A DNA stretch of 58,321 nucleotides, taken from Anaerolineae bacterium. GTDB taxonomy: Bacteria; Chloroflexota; Anaerolineae; Aggregatilineales; Phototrophicaceae. The stretch covers positions 1-58,321 of the forward strand of contig JAGWBD010000004.1 in the NCBI GenBank assembly GCA_021296065.1, given 5' to 3'. The translations under genes were made by a program, and so were the position numbers. Below the pieces are notes generated by a model. The model was not told the origin of the DNA, did not search any database, and saw nothing but the letters and a program-made list of their open reading frames with translations. Below are positions 24,324 through 32,715 of the stretch, one piece after another; the first letter of the stretch is position 1, and every line of letters begins with the position of its first letter.

Positions 24324-27236
24324 ATGACCCTTCTTCACGACTTTGAGACCCTGCGCGCGCAGGACATCCCCGAGATCAACAGTCACGCGCGCATCTACCG
24401 TCACCGGCGCACCGGCGCGCAGCTCGTCTCGCTCGAAAACGACGACAGCAACAAGGTCTTCGGCATCACCTTCACCACAATGCCGCCCGATTCGAGCGGC
24501 CTGCCGCATATCCTCGAGCATGCCGTGCTCTGCGGCTCGCGCAAGTACCCGGTCAAGGACCCCTTCATTCAGCTGGCGCGCGGCTCGCTCAACACCTTCC
24601 TCAACGCCATGACCTACCCGGACAAGACCACCTACCCCGTCGCCAGCCAGAATTTGCAGGACTTTTACAACCTGGTCGACGTCTATCTCGACGCCGTCTT
24701 TTACCCGCGTATTTCGCCGCGTGTGCTGGCCCAGGAGGGCTGGCGTTTCGAGCCCGACGAGGATGGCAAGCTGAACTTCCAGGGCGTGGTCTTCAACGAA
24801 ATGAAGGGCGCCTGGTCCTCGCCGGACAGCCTGCTCGGCCGTGAATCGGAGCAGGCCCTGTTCCCGGACACCATCTACGGCCATGATTCCGGCGGCGACC
24901 CGCAACACATCCCCGACCTGACCTGGGAGCAGTTTCGTCAGTTCCACGAGACCTGCTACCACCCGGCCAACGCGCGCATCTGGTTCTACGGCGACGACGA
25001 TCCGGCGGAGCGGCTGCGCCTGATCGACGACTTCATTCGGGAATTCGGAGCCAAACAGGTCTCGCTGGAAGTCCCCCTGCAGAAGCGCTGGAGCGAGCCC
25101 CGCAGCGTCCGTGTCGGCTACGACGTCACCGGCGACGAAGAGCAGCAAAAGGGCCACCTGACGCTCAACTGGATGCTGGACGAATTCAGCGACGCCGAAC
25201 TGACGCTCGGCCTCGGCATCCTCGACCATATCCTGCTGGGCACGCCCGCCTCGCCGCTGCGAAAGGCGCTCATCGACTCCGGCCTCGGCGAGGACGTCAC
25301 GGGCGGGACCGGCAACCATTTGCGCCAGATGACCTTCTCCGCCGGCATGAAAGGCATCGACGTGGCCGATGCCGATGCCGTCGAACGCCTGATCCTTGAT
25401 ACCCTGGAGGCCCTGGCGACGACGGGCATCGAGGCCGAGATGATCGAGGCGGCCGTCAACACCGTCGAGTTCCGTCTGCGCGAAAACAACACCGGCGGCT
25501 TTCCGCGCGGTCTGGCCCTGATGTTGCGCGCCATGACCAGCTGGCTCCATGAGCGCGATCCGCTCGCGCCGCTGGCCTTCGAAGCGCCGCTGGCGGCCCT
25601 CAAGGATCGCATCGCCCGTGGCCAGCCCTGGTTTGAACAGCTGATTCGCCGGTGGCTGCTGGATAACCCGCACCGTGCCACCGTGTTGCTGGAGCCCGAC
25701 CCCGCGGCCGGGGAAAGACGTCTCGCCGCCGAGCGCGCGCGCCTTGAGGAGGCCCGCAACGCCCTGAATGCGGCGCAACTGCAGGACCTGAAGGCGGAGG
25801 CAGAAGCCCTGCGCCTCGCCCAGGAGACGCCCGATACGCCCGCAGCCCTCGCCACCATTCCCCTGCTGCGCCTGGAAGACCTGGAGCGCCAGAGCCCTGT
25901 CGTTCCCGTTGTGGAAGAACGCCTGCATGGCGTCCCCCTGCTAACGCATGACCTCTTCACCAACGGCATCGTCTATCTCGATCTGGCGCTGAACCTGCGC
26001 GCCCTGCCGCGCGAATTGTTGCCCTGGGTGCCGCTCTTCAGCGCCGCCCTGCTGGAGATGGGCACGCGCCACGAGGACTACGTCCGTCTGTCGCAGCGCA
26101 TCGGTCGCAAAACCGGCGGCATCCGCGCCGGCACCCTGCTTTCGCCCGTCGTCGGCAGCGAGGAATGCAGCGCCTGGCTGACCATGCGCGCGAAGGGCAC
26201 CCTCGCCCAGGCGCAGGACATGCTCGACATCCTGCGTGACGTGCTGCTGGACGCCAGGTTCGACGATCCTGGTCGCTTCCTGCAACTGGCCCTGGAGGAA
26301 AAAGCCGGCGCTGAAAGCGGCCTCATCCCCGGCGGTCACGCCGTCGTCAACGCACGTCTTGGCGCCCACTTCAGCGAAGCCGGCTGGGTCGGCGAGCAAA
26401 TGGGCGGTGTCAGCAACCTCCTTTTCCTGCGCGAGCGTATTCGTCAGAGCGAGGACGGCAACGCAGAGGCCGGCGCCATCCTCGAAGACATGCGCCAGCG
26501 CCTGGTTAACCGCAACCACATGCTCGCCAACGTGACACTTGATGCAACCGGCATGGACGCCTTTCGTCCTCAACTGGGCGATTTTCTCTCCTCGTTGCCC
26601 GCCAGTCCCCCGCAGCGACACAGCTGGCAACGGGAAGCGTTGCCCGCGCGTGAAGGCCTGAGCCTGCCGGCGCAGGTCAACTACGTCGGCAAGGGCGCGC
26701 GCCTGCCGGACCACGGCTACAGCTGGCATGGCTCGGCCATGGTGGCCCGTGGCTGGCTGAACACCTCCTACCTGTGGGAGAAGCTGCGCGTGCAGGGCGG
26801 CGCCTACGGTGGCTTCGCCGTTCACGACCGTCTCTCGGGCGTTTTCAACTTCCTCTCCTACCGTGACCCGCATTTGTTGCGCACGCTCGACGCCTGTGAC
26901 GGCGCCGCGGCCGCCCTGGCGCAGTACCGCCCCGGCCGCGACGAGGTCACCCGCGCCGTCATCGGCGCCATCGGCAGCCTAGACAGCTACCAGTTGCCGG
27001 ATGCCCAGGGCTACACCTCCCTGGTGCGGCACCTGGTCGGCCTCACGGACGAGTTGCGTCAGGAAAACCGCGAACAGGTGCTGGCCACCAGCGGCGCCGA
27101 CATGCGCCGCTACGCCGATGCCCTGGCTGCCGTGCGCGACCATGGCGACATCGTCGTGCTGGGCTCCGCTGCGGCGCTGCAGGCGGCGGGCGAGGAACGC
27201 GCGGACCTGCCGGGCAAGGTGACAAAGGTGCTGTAA
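24324..27236 (+). CDS. M16C zinc metallopeptidase, PreP/presequence protease-like
   Basis: A 970-residue peptidase, the usual length for the PreP/falcilysin/Cym1 group. The inverted zinc motif is His62-x-x-Glu65-His66 (HILEH), with Glu159 in FNEMKGAWSS as third ligand. The two-halves clamshell is complete: the C-terminal half has YLWEKLRVQGGAYGGF and the Arg/Tyr segment near LSYRDPH. It degrades unstructured peptides enclosed in its cavity. The ATG at 24324 has AGGAG upstream. In bacteria lacking organelles the role is probably general clearance of cleaved signal and other peptides. There is no signal peptide. Confidence 0.9.
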   Translation: MTLLHDFETLRAQDIPEINSHARIYRHRRTGAQLVSLENDDSNKVFGITFTTMPPDSSGLPHILEHAVLCGSRKYPVKDPFIQLARGSLNTFLNAMTYPDKTTYPVASQNLQDFYNLVDVYLDAVFYPRISPRVLAQEGWRFEPDEDGKLNFQGVVFNEMKGAWSSPDSLLGRESEQALFPDTIYGHDSGGDPQHIPDLTWEQFRQFHETCYHPANARIWFYGDDDPAERLRLIDDFIREFGAKQVSLEVPLQKRWSEPRSVRVGYDVTGDEEQQKGHLTLNWMLDEFSDAELTLGLGILDHILLGTPASPLRKALIDSGLGEDVTGGTGNHLRQMTFSAGMKGIDVADADAVERLILDTLEALATTGIEAEMIEAAVNTVEFRLRENNTGGFPRGLALMLRAMTSWLHERDPLAPLAFEAPLAALKDRIARGQPWFEQLIRRWLLDNPHRATVLLEPDPAAGERRLAAERARLEEARNALNAAQLQDLKAEAEALRLAQETPDTPAALATIPLLRLEDLERQSPVVPVVEERLHGVPLLTHDLFTNGIVYLDLALNLRALPRELLPWVPLFSAALLEMGTRHEDYVRLSQRIGRKTGGIRAGTLLSPVVGSEECSAWLTMRAKGTLAQAQDMLDILRDVLLDARFDDPGRFLQLALEEKAGAESGLIPGGHAVVNARLGAHFSEAGWVGEQMGGVSNLLFLRERIRQSEDGNAEAGAILEDMRQRLVNRNHMLANVTLDATGMDAFRPQLGDFLSSLPASPPQRHSWQREALPAREGLSLPAQVNYVGKGARLPDHGYSWHGSAMVARGWLNTSYLWEKLRVQGGAYGGFAVHDRLSGVFNFLSYRDPHLLRTLDACDGAAAALAQYRPGRDEVTRAVIGAIGSLDSYQLPDAQGYTSLVRHLVGLTDELRQENREQVLATSGADMRRYADALAAVRDHGDIVVLGSAAALQAAGEERADLPGKVTKVL

Positions 27237-27265
27237 ACGATGCAGGGCTGACCGGCCAAACGGGG

Positions 27266-27271
27266 TAAACT
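27266..27271 (+). promoter_or_regulatory. TAAACT -10 box of Uma2 copy 2
   Basis: TAAACT ends 28 bases before the ATG of Uma2 copy 2. An AGGAGG ribosome site (27289-27294) lies between. The position matches the boxes before Uma2 copies 1, 4 and 5. Confidence 0.4.
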
Positions 27272-27299
27272 GAAAGGGAACGAATCGCAGGAGGCCATC

Positions 27300-27905
27300 A
27301 TGGAATCCCCGTCGCGCAGCGCCTCGATAGCGGACAACCCGCTTGTCGCTTTCTTCGCCGACATGAGCATGGACGAAATCGTCGACCTGGTCGCTGCCAA
27401 TCCCGATACCCACTATCGCTTCAACGCCGCGGGAGACCTCATCGAAATGTCGCCAACCTTCCTTCACGCCGATGTTCAGGGCGCCATCGTGACTCATTTC
27501 AACAACTGGCTGTGGAGCGGCGCCCTGCCCGGCTACCGGGCGGGTGTGGAGCCGACCTACGACCTTGGCGTCTGGCGCTGCCAGCCCGACGTCGCCATTG
27601 ACCAGAAACAAGGCAAGGTCTTCCCCAAAGAAGCGCCGCTGGTCGCCGTGGAAATCCGCAGCGACAGCAACCCCTGGCCGGAGCTGCGGAAGAAGGCCCG
27701 GCGCTACCTGCAACATGGCACGCAGATGGTCTGGCTGGTGGATACGGACGAGCGGTCGCTTGAGATTCACCGCAGCGGCGACGCGCCGCAAACCCTGGGC
27801 GATGCCGACGTCTTCGAGGGCGGCGCGCTGCTCCCCGGCTTCCGCGTCAGCGTGCGCGATCTCTTCCCGCCCGGCGTTAGTGGTGGTGTGGCAAGGAAAC
27901 AATAA
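27300..27905 (+). CDS. Uma2 family (DUF820) endonuclease-like protein, copy 2
   Basis: A 201-residue Uma2 protein, the only one of the five on the plus strand. It has the same layout as copy 1: MSMDEIVDLVAANPDTHYRF, IEMSPTFLHADVQG, QPDVAI, VEIRSDSN and YLQHGTQMVWLVDTDE, ending VRDLFPPGV. The putative nuclease residues are the Asp of PDV, the Glu of VEI and the Lys in LRKKARRYL. An excellent AGGAGG precedes the ATG. It begins 63 bases after the M16C gene but has its own -10 box. Confidence 0.87.
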   Translation: MESPSRSASIADNPLVAFFADMSMDEIVDLVAANPDTHYRFNAAGDLIEMSPTFLHADVQGAIVTHFNNWLWSGALPGYRAGVEPTYDLGVWRCQPDVAIDQKQGKVFPKEAPLVAVEIRSDSNPWPELRKKARRYLQHGTQMVWLVDTDERSLEIHRSGDAPQTLGDADVFEGGALLPGFRVSVRDLFPPGVSGGVARKQ

Positions 27906-27928
27906 GCAAACAATTATCAAGTCGGCCT

Positions 27929-27959
27929 TTGACATCAATTTGCGCTATACTGGTATGGT
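27929..27959 (+). promoter_or_regulatory. Possible promoter of the thioredoxin-like lipoprotein
   Basis: The AT-rich gap after Uma2 copy 2 contains a consensus -35 TTGACA (27929-27934). Two -10 candidates follow: TATACT (27946-27951), only 11 bases away, and TATGGT (27954-27959), 19 bases away. The second spacing is nearer the normal 17. One of them should drive the gene at 27991. Confidence 0.4.
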
Positions 27960-27990
27960 GTCGACATTTGCGACGATACAAACAGGACGG

Positions 27991-28413
27991 ATGCGAAACG
28001 ACATGAGACGATTCGTTCAGGCGCTGGCCCTGCTGCTTATCGGGCTGCTGACAGCCGCCTGCAACATGAGCATTCAGGAAATTGTGGATGCCAGGCAGGG
28101 CTCGTCGGCGTCGGAAAACATCATGGTCGCCGCGCCACAGGCACAGTTCATCTACTCCCACGCCGTCTGGTGACCGACCTGTCGAGCGAATACGCCTGTC
28201 GTGAACAGGCTCAGAGCGGACTACGACGGTCGTGTCGAGTTCTTTGAACTGGACATCGATAATCCGGAAACCAGACCCATGCGTGACCAGTACGGTCTGG
28301 TGGCCCAGGCCCAGTACATCCTGGCGGATGCAAACGGTGAGCCCCTGCAAAAATGGTTCGGCTTGCTGAATCAGGCGGACATGACCGCCGCCTTTGACGG
28401 CGTCCTGGGCTAA
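27991..28413 (+). CDS. Candidate selenoprotein: thioredoxin-like lipoprotein with a Sec-x-x-Cys active site
   Basis: One frame runs from the ATG at 27991 to the TAA ending at 28413, interrupted only by TGA at codon 61 (28171-28173). Read with Sec there, it is a 140-residue protein. Residues 1-24 are a lipoprotein signal with lipobox LTAAC (Cys24), so it is anchored outside the membrane. Trp60-Sec61-Pro62-Thr63-Cys64 takes the place of the thioredoxin WCxxC, preceded by strand QFIYSHAV. The rest is an intact thioredoxin fold (ANTPVVNRLRADYDG, VEFFELDID, GLVAQAQYILADANG, ending FDGVLG). TGA replaces exactly the attacking cysteine and a SECIS-like hairpin follows. A nonsense mutation (TGC or TGT to TGA) in a dying gene is the alternative. 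The likely role is thiol-disulfide or peroxide reduction. Confidence 0.72.
28194..28210 (+). promoter_or_regulatory. Putative bacterial SECIS element
   Basis: GCCTGT-CGTGA-ACAGGC forms a perfect 6-bp stem with a five-base loop. The loop starts 26 bases after the TGA codon, inside the coding sequence. Known bacterial SECIS rules ask for a small apical loop with a G among its first two bases and 16-37 bases from the UGA; this loop has G at position 2. Stems of this size can arise by chance in GC-rich DNA. Confidence 0.55.
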
Positions 28414-28430
28414 ACGCAGATAGTCAGGCC

Positions 28431-30323
28431 ATGACGGACTATCCCTACCGCCCGCTGCCTTTCAGCGAGGTGGCGGTGACGGACGGCTTCTGGCGATCAC
28501 GCCTGGAGATCAACCGCCGGGTCACCCTGCGCGCCAATCTGGACAAGTGCGCCGAGACCGGCCGCATCGACAACTTCCGCAAGGCCGCCGGCGAACTGCC
28601 CGGCCCGCACCTGGGGATACAATTCAACGATTCCGACGTCTTCAAGGTGATTGAGGGCGTGGCGCTGGACCTTCAACTGCATGCGAACCCCGCGCTGCAG
28701 GCGGAAGTCGAGACGATCATCGGCCACATTGCTGCCGCCCAGGAGCCGGATGGCTACCTCTACACCGCGCGCACGATCGATCCTGATCACCCACACGAGC
28801 ACGCCGGAAGGGAGCGCTGGTCCTGGCTGGTCGTCAACCACGAACTCTACAACCTCGGCCACTTGTACGAGGCAGCCGTGGCCTGGACCGAAGCCACCGG
28901 CAGCCGCAGCCTGCTGGACATCGCGCTGCGCAGTTTCGAACTCGTGAACGCGACCTTCGGTGTGGATGCCCTGCGCGAGGTCCCCGGCCATCAGGAGATT
29001 GAGCTCGGCCTGGTCAAGCTCTTCCGCCTCACCGGAGAGCAGCGCTTCCTGGATCAGGCCCGTTTCTTTCTCGACGAGCGCGGCCACGCCAACGGGCGAG
29101 CGTTGCAGACCAATTTTGGTATCCCCGGCTACATGCAGGACCATCTGCCGGTGCGCGAGCAGCGCGAGGCCGTCGGCCACGCCGTGCGCGCCGCCTACAT
29201 GTACGCCGCCATGACCGACGTCGCCGCGCTGGATGGCGACGGGCAGCTGGCCGGGGCCAGCCGCGCCCTTTGGCGCAACGTCAGCGGGCGCAAACTGGCG
29301 CTCACCGGGGGCATCGGCGCCCGCCATCACGGCGAATCTTTCGGAGATGACTACGAACTGCCCAACCAGAGCGCCTACAACGAGACTTGCGCCGCCATCG
29401 CCAACATCTTCTGGAACCAGCGCCTCTTCCAGCTGGACGGCGACGCGCGTTACCTTGACGTGCTGGAGCGAACGCTCTACAACGGCTTCCTTGCCGGCAT
29501 CGACCTCGCCGGCGACCGCTTTTTTTACGTCAATCCCCTGGCCGCCGACGGCGTCACCAACTTTAACCGCGACGATTCGCTGGAGCGTCAGCCCTGGTTT
29601 GGCTGCTCCTGCTGCCCTACCAACGTGATTCGCCTGCTGCCCACCCTGGGAGGCATGGTCTATGCGCAGCGCGACGACCAACTCTATGTGAATCTCTTCG
29701 TCAGCAGCCAGGTCAGCGCAAGCATCGCCGGCGTCCCTGTTGGCCTGCAACTGGACACGTCCTGGCCCTGGGCCGGTGCAGTCCGCCTTCAGTTGCATCC
29801 CGAACGCCCGTTGCGTTTCACCCTGAAGCTGCGCGTGCCGGGGCCGCTTCTCGGCAGGCCGGTGCCAGGCGAGCTCTACCGCTATCTGGATGACCGGCCG
29901 GCCAGCCTGCTACTGCGGGTCAACGGCAGGGCGCAGACGGCCGAAGTCCAGGACGGCTATCTCACGCTGACGCGCGACTGGCAACGAGGCGACGTCGTTG
30001 AACTGGACATGGACTTGCCGGTCCGGCGGGTCGTGGCGCACCCGAAGGTCACGGACCTGGCCGGCCGCGTCGCGCTGGAGCGCGGGCCGCTGGTCTACGC
30101 GTCGGAGGGCATCGACAACGATGGCCGGGCGCTGGACCTTGTGCTGCCGGACGACCTGGAGCTGCAGCCGGAAGCGCGACCCGACCTGATCGCTGGCGTC
30201 ACCGTCTTGCGCGCGGCGGGCTTCATGGCTGTTCCCTACCATGCCTGGGGCCATCGCGGCGCCGGTGAAATGAACGTCTGGTTCGAAAGACCTGCTACGC
30301 AGAACGGACATCCGAAGCGTTGA
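28431..30323 (+). CDS. Glycoside hydrolase family 127 protein (beta-L-arabinofuranosidase-like)
   Basis: A 630-residue (alpha/alpha)6-barrel enzyme of the HypBA1 type. The zinc/cysteine site is complete: Glu318 and Cys320 in YNETC, then Cys394 and Cys395 in GCSCCPTN. In HypBA1 the equivalent cysteine is the nucleophile for hydrolysis of beta-L-arabinofuranosides. The N-terminal VTDGFWRSRLEINRRVTL and the ELYNLGHLYEAAVA helix are also typical. There is no signal peptide, so it acts on imported fragments, as the GH2 enzyme does. Its stop overlaps the start of the deacetylase gene by four bases. L-arabinose-containing plant or algal glycans are a plausible substrate. Confidence 0.9.
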   Translation: MTDYPYRPLPFSEVAVTDGFWRSRLEINRRVTLRANLDKCAETGRIDNFRKAAGELPGPHLGIQFNDSDVFKVIEGVALDLQLHANPALQAEVETIIGHIAAAQEPDGYLYTARTIDPDHPHEHAGRERWSWLVVNHELYNLGHLYEAAVAWTEATGSRSLLDIALRSFELVNATFGVDALREVPGHQEIELGLVKLFRLTGEQRFLDQARFFLDERGHANGRALQTNFGIPGYMQDHLPVREQREAVGHAVRAAYMYAAMTDVAALDGDGQLAGASRALWRNVSGRKLALTGGIGARHHGESFGDDYELPNQSAYNETCAAIANIFWNQRLFQLDGDARYLDVLERTLYNGFLAGIDLAGDRFFYVNPLAADGVTNFNRDDSLERQPWFGCSCCPTNVIRLLPTLGGMVYAQRDDQLYVNLFVSSQVSASIAGVPVGLQLDTSWPWAGAVRLQLHPERPLRFTLKLRVPGPLLGRPVPGELYRYLDDRPASLLLRVNGRAQTAEVQDGYLTLTRDWQRGDVVELDMDLPVRRVVAHPKVTDLAGRVALERGPLVYASEGIDNDGRALDLVLPDDLELQPEARPDLIAGVTVLRAAGFMAVPYHAWGHRGAGEMNVWFERPATQNGHPKR

Positions 30324-31108
30324 GGCGCAGAGGCCTCTCCCGCCGCGAATTGCTGAGACTGGGCGCCCTGGCGCTACCGGGCGCCGCCTTGAAAACCGGC
30401 TTCCCGACCCTGGCCCTGGATGCTGCTTCCGACGTCCCGCGCCCCGCCGTCGCCACCGGCGTCCCGATCCGTTACCTCAACACGGGCCAGCGTCACGTCA
30501 CGCTGACTTTCGACGACATGTACAGCGAGTACAACACGCTGCGAATCGCCCGCGCCTGCGCCAAACGCGGCATCCGGGCCACCTTTTTTCCCACCGGCAT
30601 CGCCGCCCAAAACACCCTGGAGCGCTCCGGTTACCAGAACCTTTACGGGACTCTGCAGGACATGGGCCACGAGTTCGGCACCCATTTGTTTACGCACCGG
30701 GTTCTGCGCGATCTGGGCTACGACGAGCTCGTTCACCAGGAGATGATTCCCGCGCTGGATGTCATGCGGCGCTCACTCGGCAATGACTTCGTGCCGGTGG
30801 CCATGCGCCCACCCTACGGCATCGTGACCGATGCCATGAAGGAACTTTCCCGTCAGTTCGAAATCCCGCTGGTGCTGTGGAATCTTGATACGGGCGATTC
30901 GCTCTGCGCCGCCAACAGGTACAAGAGCGCCCTGGTCTGTTGCAGTGAAATGCTGGGCACAATGCGAAAACACCTGGCGCCCGGCAGCATTGTCCTGATG
31001 CACACCATCGCGCCTTCCTCGCTGGCTATCGAGCCCATCGCCGACCTGCTGGCGCGCAAGCGCCTGAAAGCGGTTCCGCTCTCAACAATGTTGCATTCAT
31101 CCGCCTGA
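30320..31108 (+). CDS. Exported polysaccharide deacetylase (NodB-homology domain)
   Basis: A 262-residue carbohydrate esterase of family 4 type. The start is a TTG overlapping the GH127 stop (TTGA). Residues 1-25 carry a twin-arginine-like signal: MRRRGLSRRELLRLG followed by a short hydrophobic stretch with Ala-rich end. Metal and catalytic residues are in TFDD (Asp65/Asp66) and the H-L-F-T-H motif (His122, His126). They are followed by RPPYG, W-N-L-D-T-G-D, and SIVLMHT with the late catalytic His. The enzyme removes N- or O-acetyl groups from cell-wall or external polysaccharide. Tat export suggests folding with the metal in the cytoplasm. Confidence 0.87.
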   Translation: MRRRGLSRRELLRLGALALPGAALKTGFPTLALDAASDVPRPAVATGVPIRYLNTGQRHVTLTFDDMYSEYNTLRIARACAKRGIRATFFPTGIAAQNTLERSGYQNLYGTLQDMGHEFGTHLFTHRVLRDLGYDELVHQEMIPALDVMRRSLGNDFVPVAMRPPYGIVTDAMKELSRQFEIPLVLWNLDTGDSLCAANRYKSALVCCSEMLGTMRKHLAPGSIVLMHTIAPSSLAIEPIADLLARKRLKAVPLSTMLHSSA

Positions 31109-31129
31109 AGCGGCCAGACTGTTAAAGGG

Positions 31130-31660
31130 TCAGTCAGGAAACACGTCATTGACCGCCGCGCGGAAGCCGGGCAGCGTCGCCCCGCCGTCAATCACGTCGT
31201 CGCCGGCGAGCATCTGCGGCGCCGCGTCGGGTTGATGCAGTTCGAGCGTTTGCTGGCGGGGGTCGACCAGCCAGACCATCGCCGAGCCGTACTCCAGGTA
31301 ACGCGCCGCCTTCGCCCGCATCTCGCGCCAGGTGTTGTCAACGCTGTGTACTTCGACGGCCAACAAAGGCGCACACTCCGGATAAGGCGCACCCTTCTCG
31401 CGCGCAATGCACACATCCGGTTCACATAGCCAACCGTCGATACAATGCGTGAGACTTGGACCGACCATATAGCCCGGCAGCGTGCCACCATTTAGCCATG
31501 TCTTTAGCAGAAAGATGATTTCACCCCGAGCCATACTATGCGCCATATCGGGCAAGACCAGGATCGGCTTGCCGCTCGCATCCGGTTTGGCCCTGCGGCC
31601 GAAGTGTTTCCGCTCCAGTTCAATCAGATCGTCGATGGTATAGCGGGCTTTTGCTTCCAT
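31130..31660 (-). CDS. Uma2 family (DUF820) endonuclease-like protein, copy 3
   Basis: A 176-residue, shorter and more diverged Uma2 protein. The N-terminal segment is YTIDDLIELERKHFG instead of the M-x-M-D-E form. The core is kept: CEPDVCI, the strand LLAVEVHSVDN, MRAKAARYLEYGSAMVWLVD, and a late LPGFRAAVNDVFPD. AAGGAGG lies just before the ATG. Unlike the other copies it shows no TANACT box at about 28 bases; its upstream neighbour on the same strand (TIM-barrel gene, 31721) ends 60 bases before it, so it may be cotranscribed. Confidence 0.84.
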   Translation of the reverse strand: MEAKARYTIDDLIELERKHFGRRAKPDASGKPILVLPDMAHSMARGEIIFLLKTWLNGGTLPGYMVGPSLTHCIDGWLCEPDVCIAREKGAPYPECAPLLAVEVHSVDNTWREMRAKAARYLEYGSAMVWLVDPRQQTLELHQPDAAPQMLAGDDVIDGGATLPGFRAAVNDVFPD

Positions 31661-31720
31661 GATTTCCTCCTTGGCCCGTGCGCGTTGAATTGTTCTCCTT
31701 GAGCGGATGCCCGGTGCTAA

Positions 31721-32617
31721 CTACAGCCCGATGCTGGCGAGGTACTCGCGGTTGCGGCGCGCGCTTTCCTTCGGTGTGCCCAGACCCGGCAACACGTCCT
31801 GCTCGACCACGATCCAGCCCTCATAGCCGATCTCTTCCAGCACCCGCAGCACCGCCGGGAAGTCGATGTCGCCCTGCCCCAGCTCCGGGAAGACGCCCTC
31901 GCCGACCGAGCGCGGGCCGTCCCAGCCCTGCTCGCGCGAACGCTGCGCCACCTGGGGGTCGTGGTCCTTGAAGTGCACGTACCACACCCGATCGGCGAAG
32001 CGACGCAGGTCGGCTACCGGGTCGCCGCCGCCGAAACGCCAGTGGCCGGTATCGAAGACGATGCCCAGCAGCTCGGGGTCCGTCAGTTCCAGCAGCCTTT
32101 CGGTCTCGGCCGGCGTCTCGATCCAGGTGCCGATGTGCGTGTGCACCACTGTGCGCAGACCGGTCTCGCCGCGCACCTGACGGGCGATCTCCTCCGCGCC
32201 GCGGGCGAAGGACCCGAACTGCGCGTCGCTCATGGCCATGGCAGGCGTGATGCGGCCGCTGTGCAGCGAGCGCATGGGGTCGCCATAGGGGTTGTTGCCA
32301 AGCACGATGAAGCAGTCCGGCCCGCCGACCGCCGCCAGCAGCCGCGCCGTGCGCACGCAGGTCTCGACGTCCTCTGGCAGACGCGCGGCGTCGTGCAGCC
32401 AGTTGTTGACCCAGGAGCCGAGCATGCGCAACTTGCGCTGTTCCAGTTCCTGCGTCAGTTGCGCCGGATCGCTGGGCATGAAGCCCCAGTCGCCCAGTTC
32501 GGTGCCGCCGTAACCGGTCGCGGCGATCTCGTCCAGCACGCGCACGTAGTCGTAGCGCTCGCCCTCAATGTTCTCGATCACGCCCCAGGAACAGGGCGCG
32601 TTGGCCACCCGATTCAT
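31721..32617 (-). CDS. Sugar phosphate isomerase/epimerase family (IolE-like TIM barrel)
   Basis: A 298-residue xylose-isomerase-like TIM-barrel protein. The N-terminal [13 protein letters not shown] is a close match to inosose dehydratase (IolE) and related inositol or hydroxypyruvate-isomerase enzymes. The metal site residues are in the expected places: a Glu in the GTELGDWG strand, His in [11 protein letters not shown], Asp in VFDTGHW, His in YVHFKDHD, and a final Glu in WIVVEQD. The reaction would be isomerisation or dehydration of a polyol or keto-sugar. No other inositol gene is adjacent, so the iolE symbol is not justified. Confidence 0.83.
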   Translation of the reverse strand: MNRVANAPCSWGVIENIEGERYDYVRVLDEIAATGYGGTELGDWGFMPSDPAQLTQELEQRKLRMLGSWVNNWLHDAARLPEDVETCVRTARLLAAVGGPDCFIVLGNNPYGDPMRSLHSGRITPAMAMSDAQFGSFARGAEEIARQVRGETGLRTVVHTHIGTWIETPAETERLLELTDPELLGIVFDTGHWRFGGGDPVADLRRFADRVWYVHFKDHDPQVAQRSREQGWDGPRSVGEGVFPELGQGDIDFPAVLRVLEEIGYEGWIVVEQDVLPGLGTPKESARRNREYLASIGL

Positions 32618-32675
32618 GCCGTCACTCCCGCGTTGAATTTATGTGCGCATTGTAGCGCGAAGGGGGTTCGATTAT

Positions 32676-32698
32676 CCTGATTTCGGTTTCCAATCAGG
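32676..32698. promoter_or_regulatory. Inverted repeat upstream of the DUF4145 gene
   Basis: CCTGATT (32676-32682) and AATCAGG (32692-32698) are perfect inverted repeats separated by nine bases, 17 bases before the ATG at 32716. They could be a repressor-binding site or a hairpin in the transcript leader. A shared upstream region with the divergent TIM-barrel gene makes an operator the more likely reading. Confidence 0.35.
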
Positions 32699-32715
32699 TA
32701 TCAGGTAGATGGACG

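Noticed and set aside
28171-28173. Frameshift as the explanation for the split lipoprotein gene
   Set aside because: Both parts lie in the same frame and join without any base change, so no frameshift is needed. Only readthrough or a nonsense mutation remains.
29910-30311. Minus-strand reading frame opposite the end of the GH127 gene
   Set aside because: The plus-strand frame is continuous with the GH127 protein and ends with the coupled start of the deacetylase gene. The opposite frame has no motif.
32660-32680. GGTTCGATT resembling a tRNA T loop
   Set aside because: The flanking bases cannot form the 5-bp T stem, and no acceptor or anticodon arms are found upstream.
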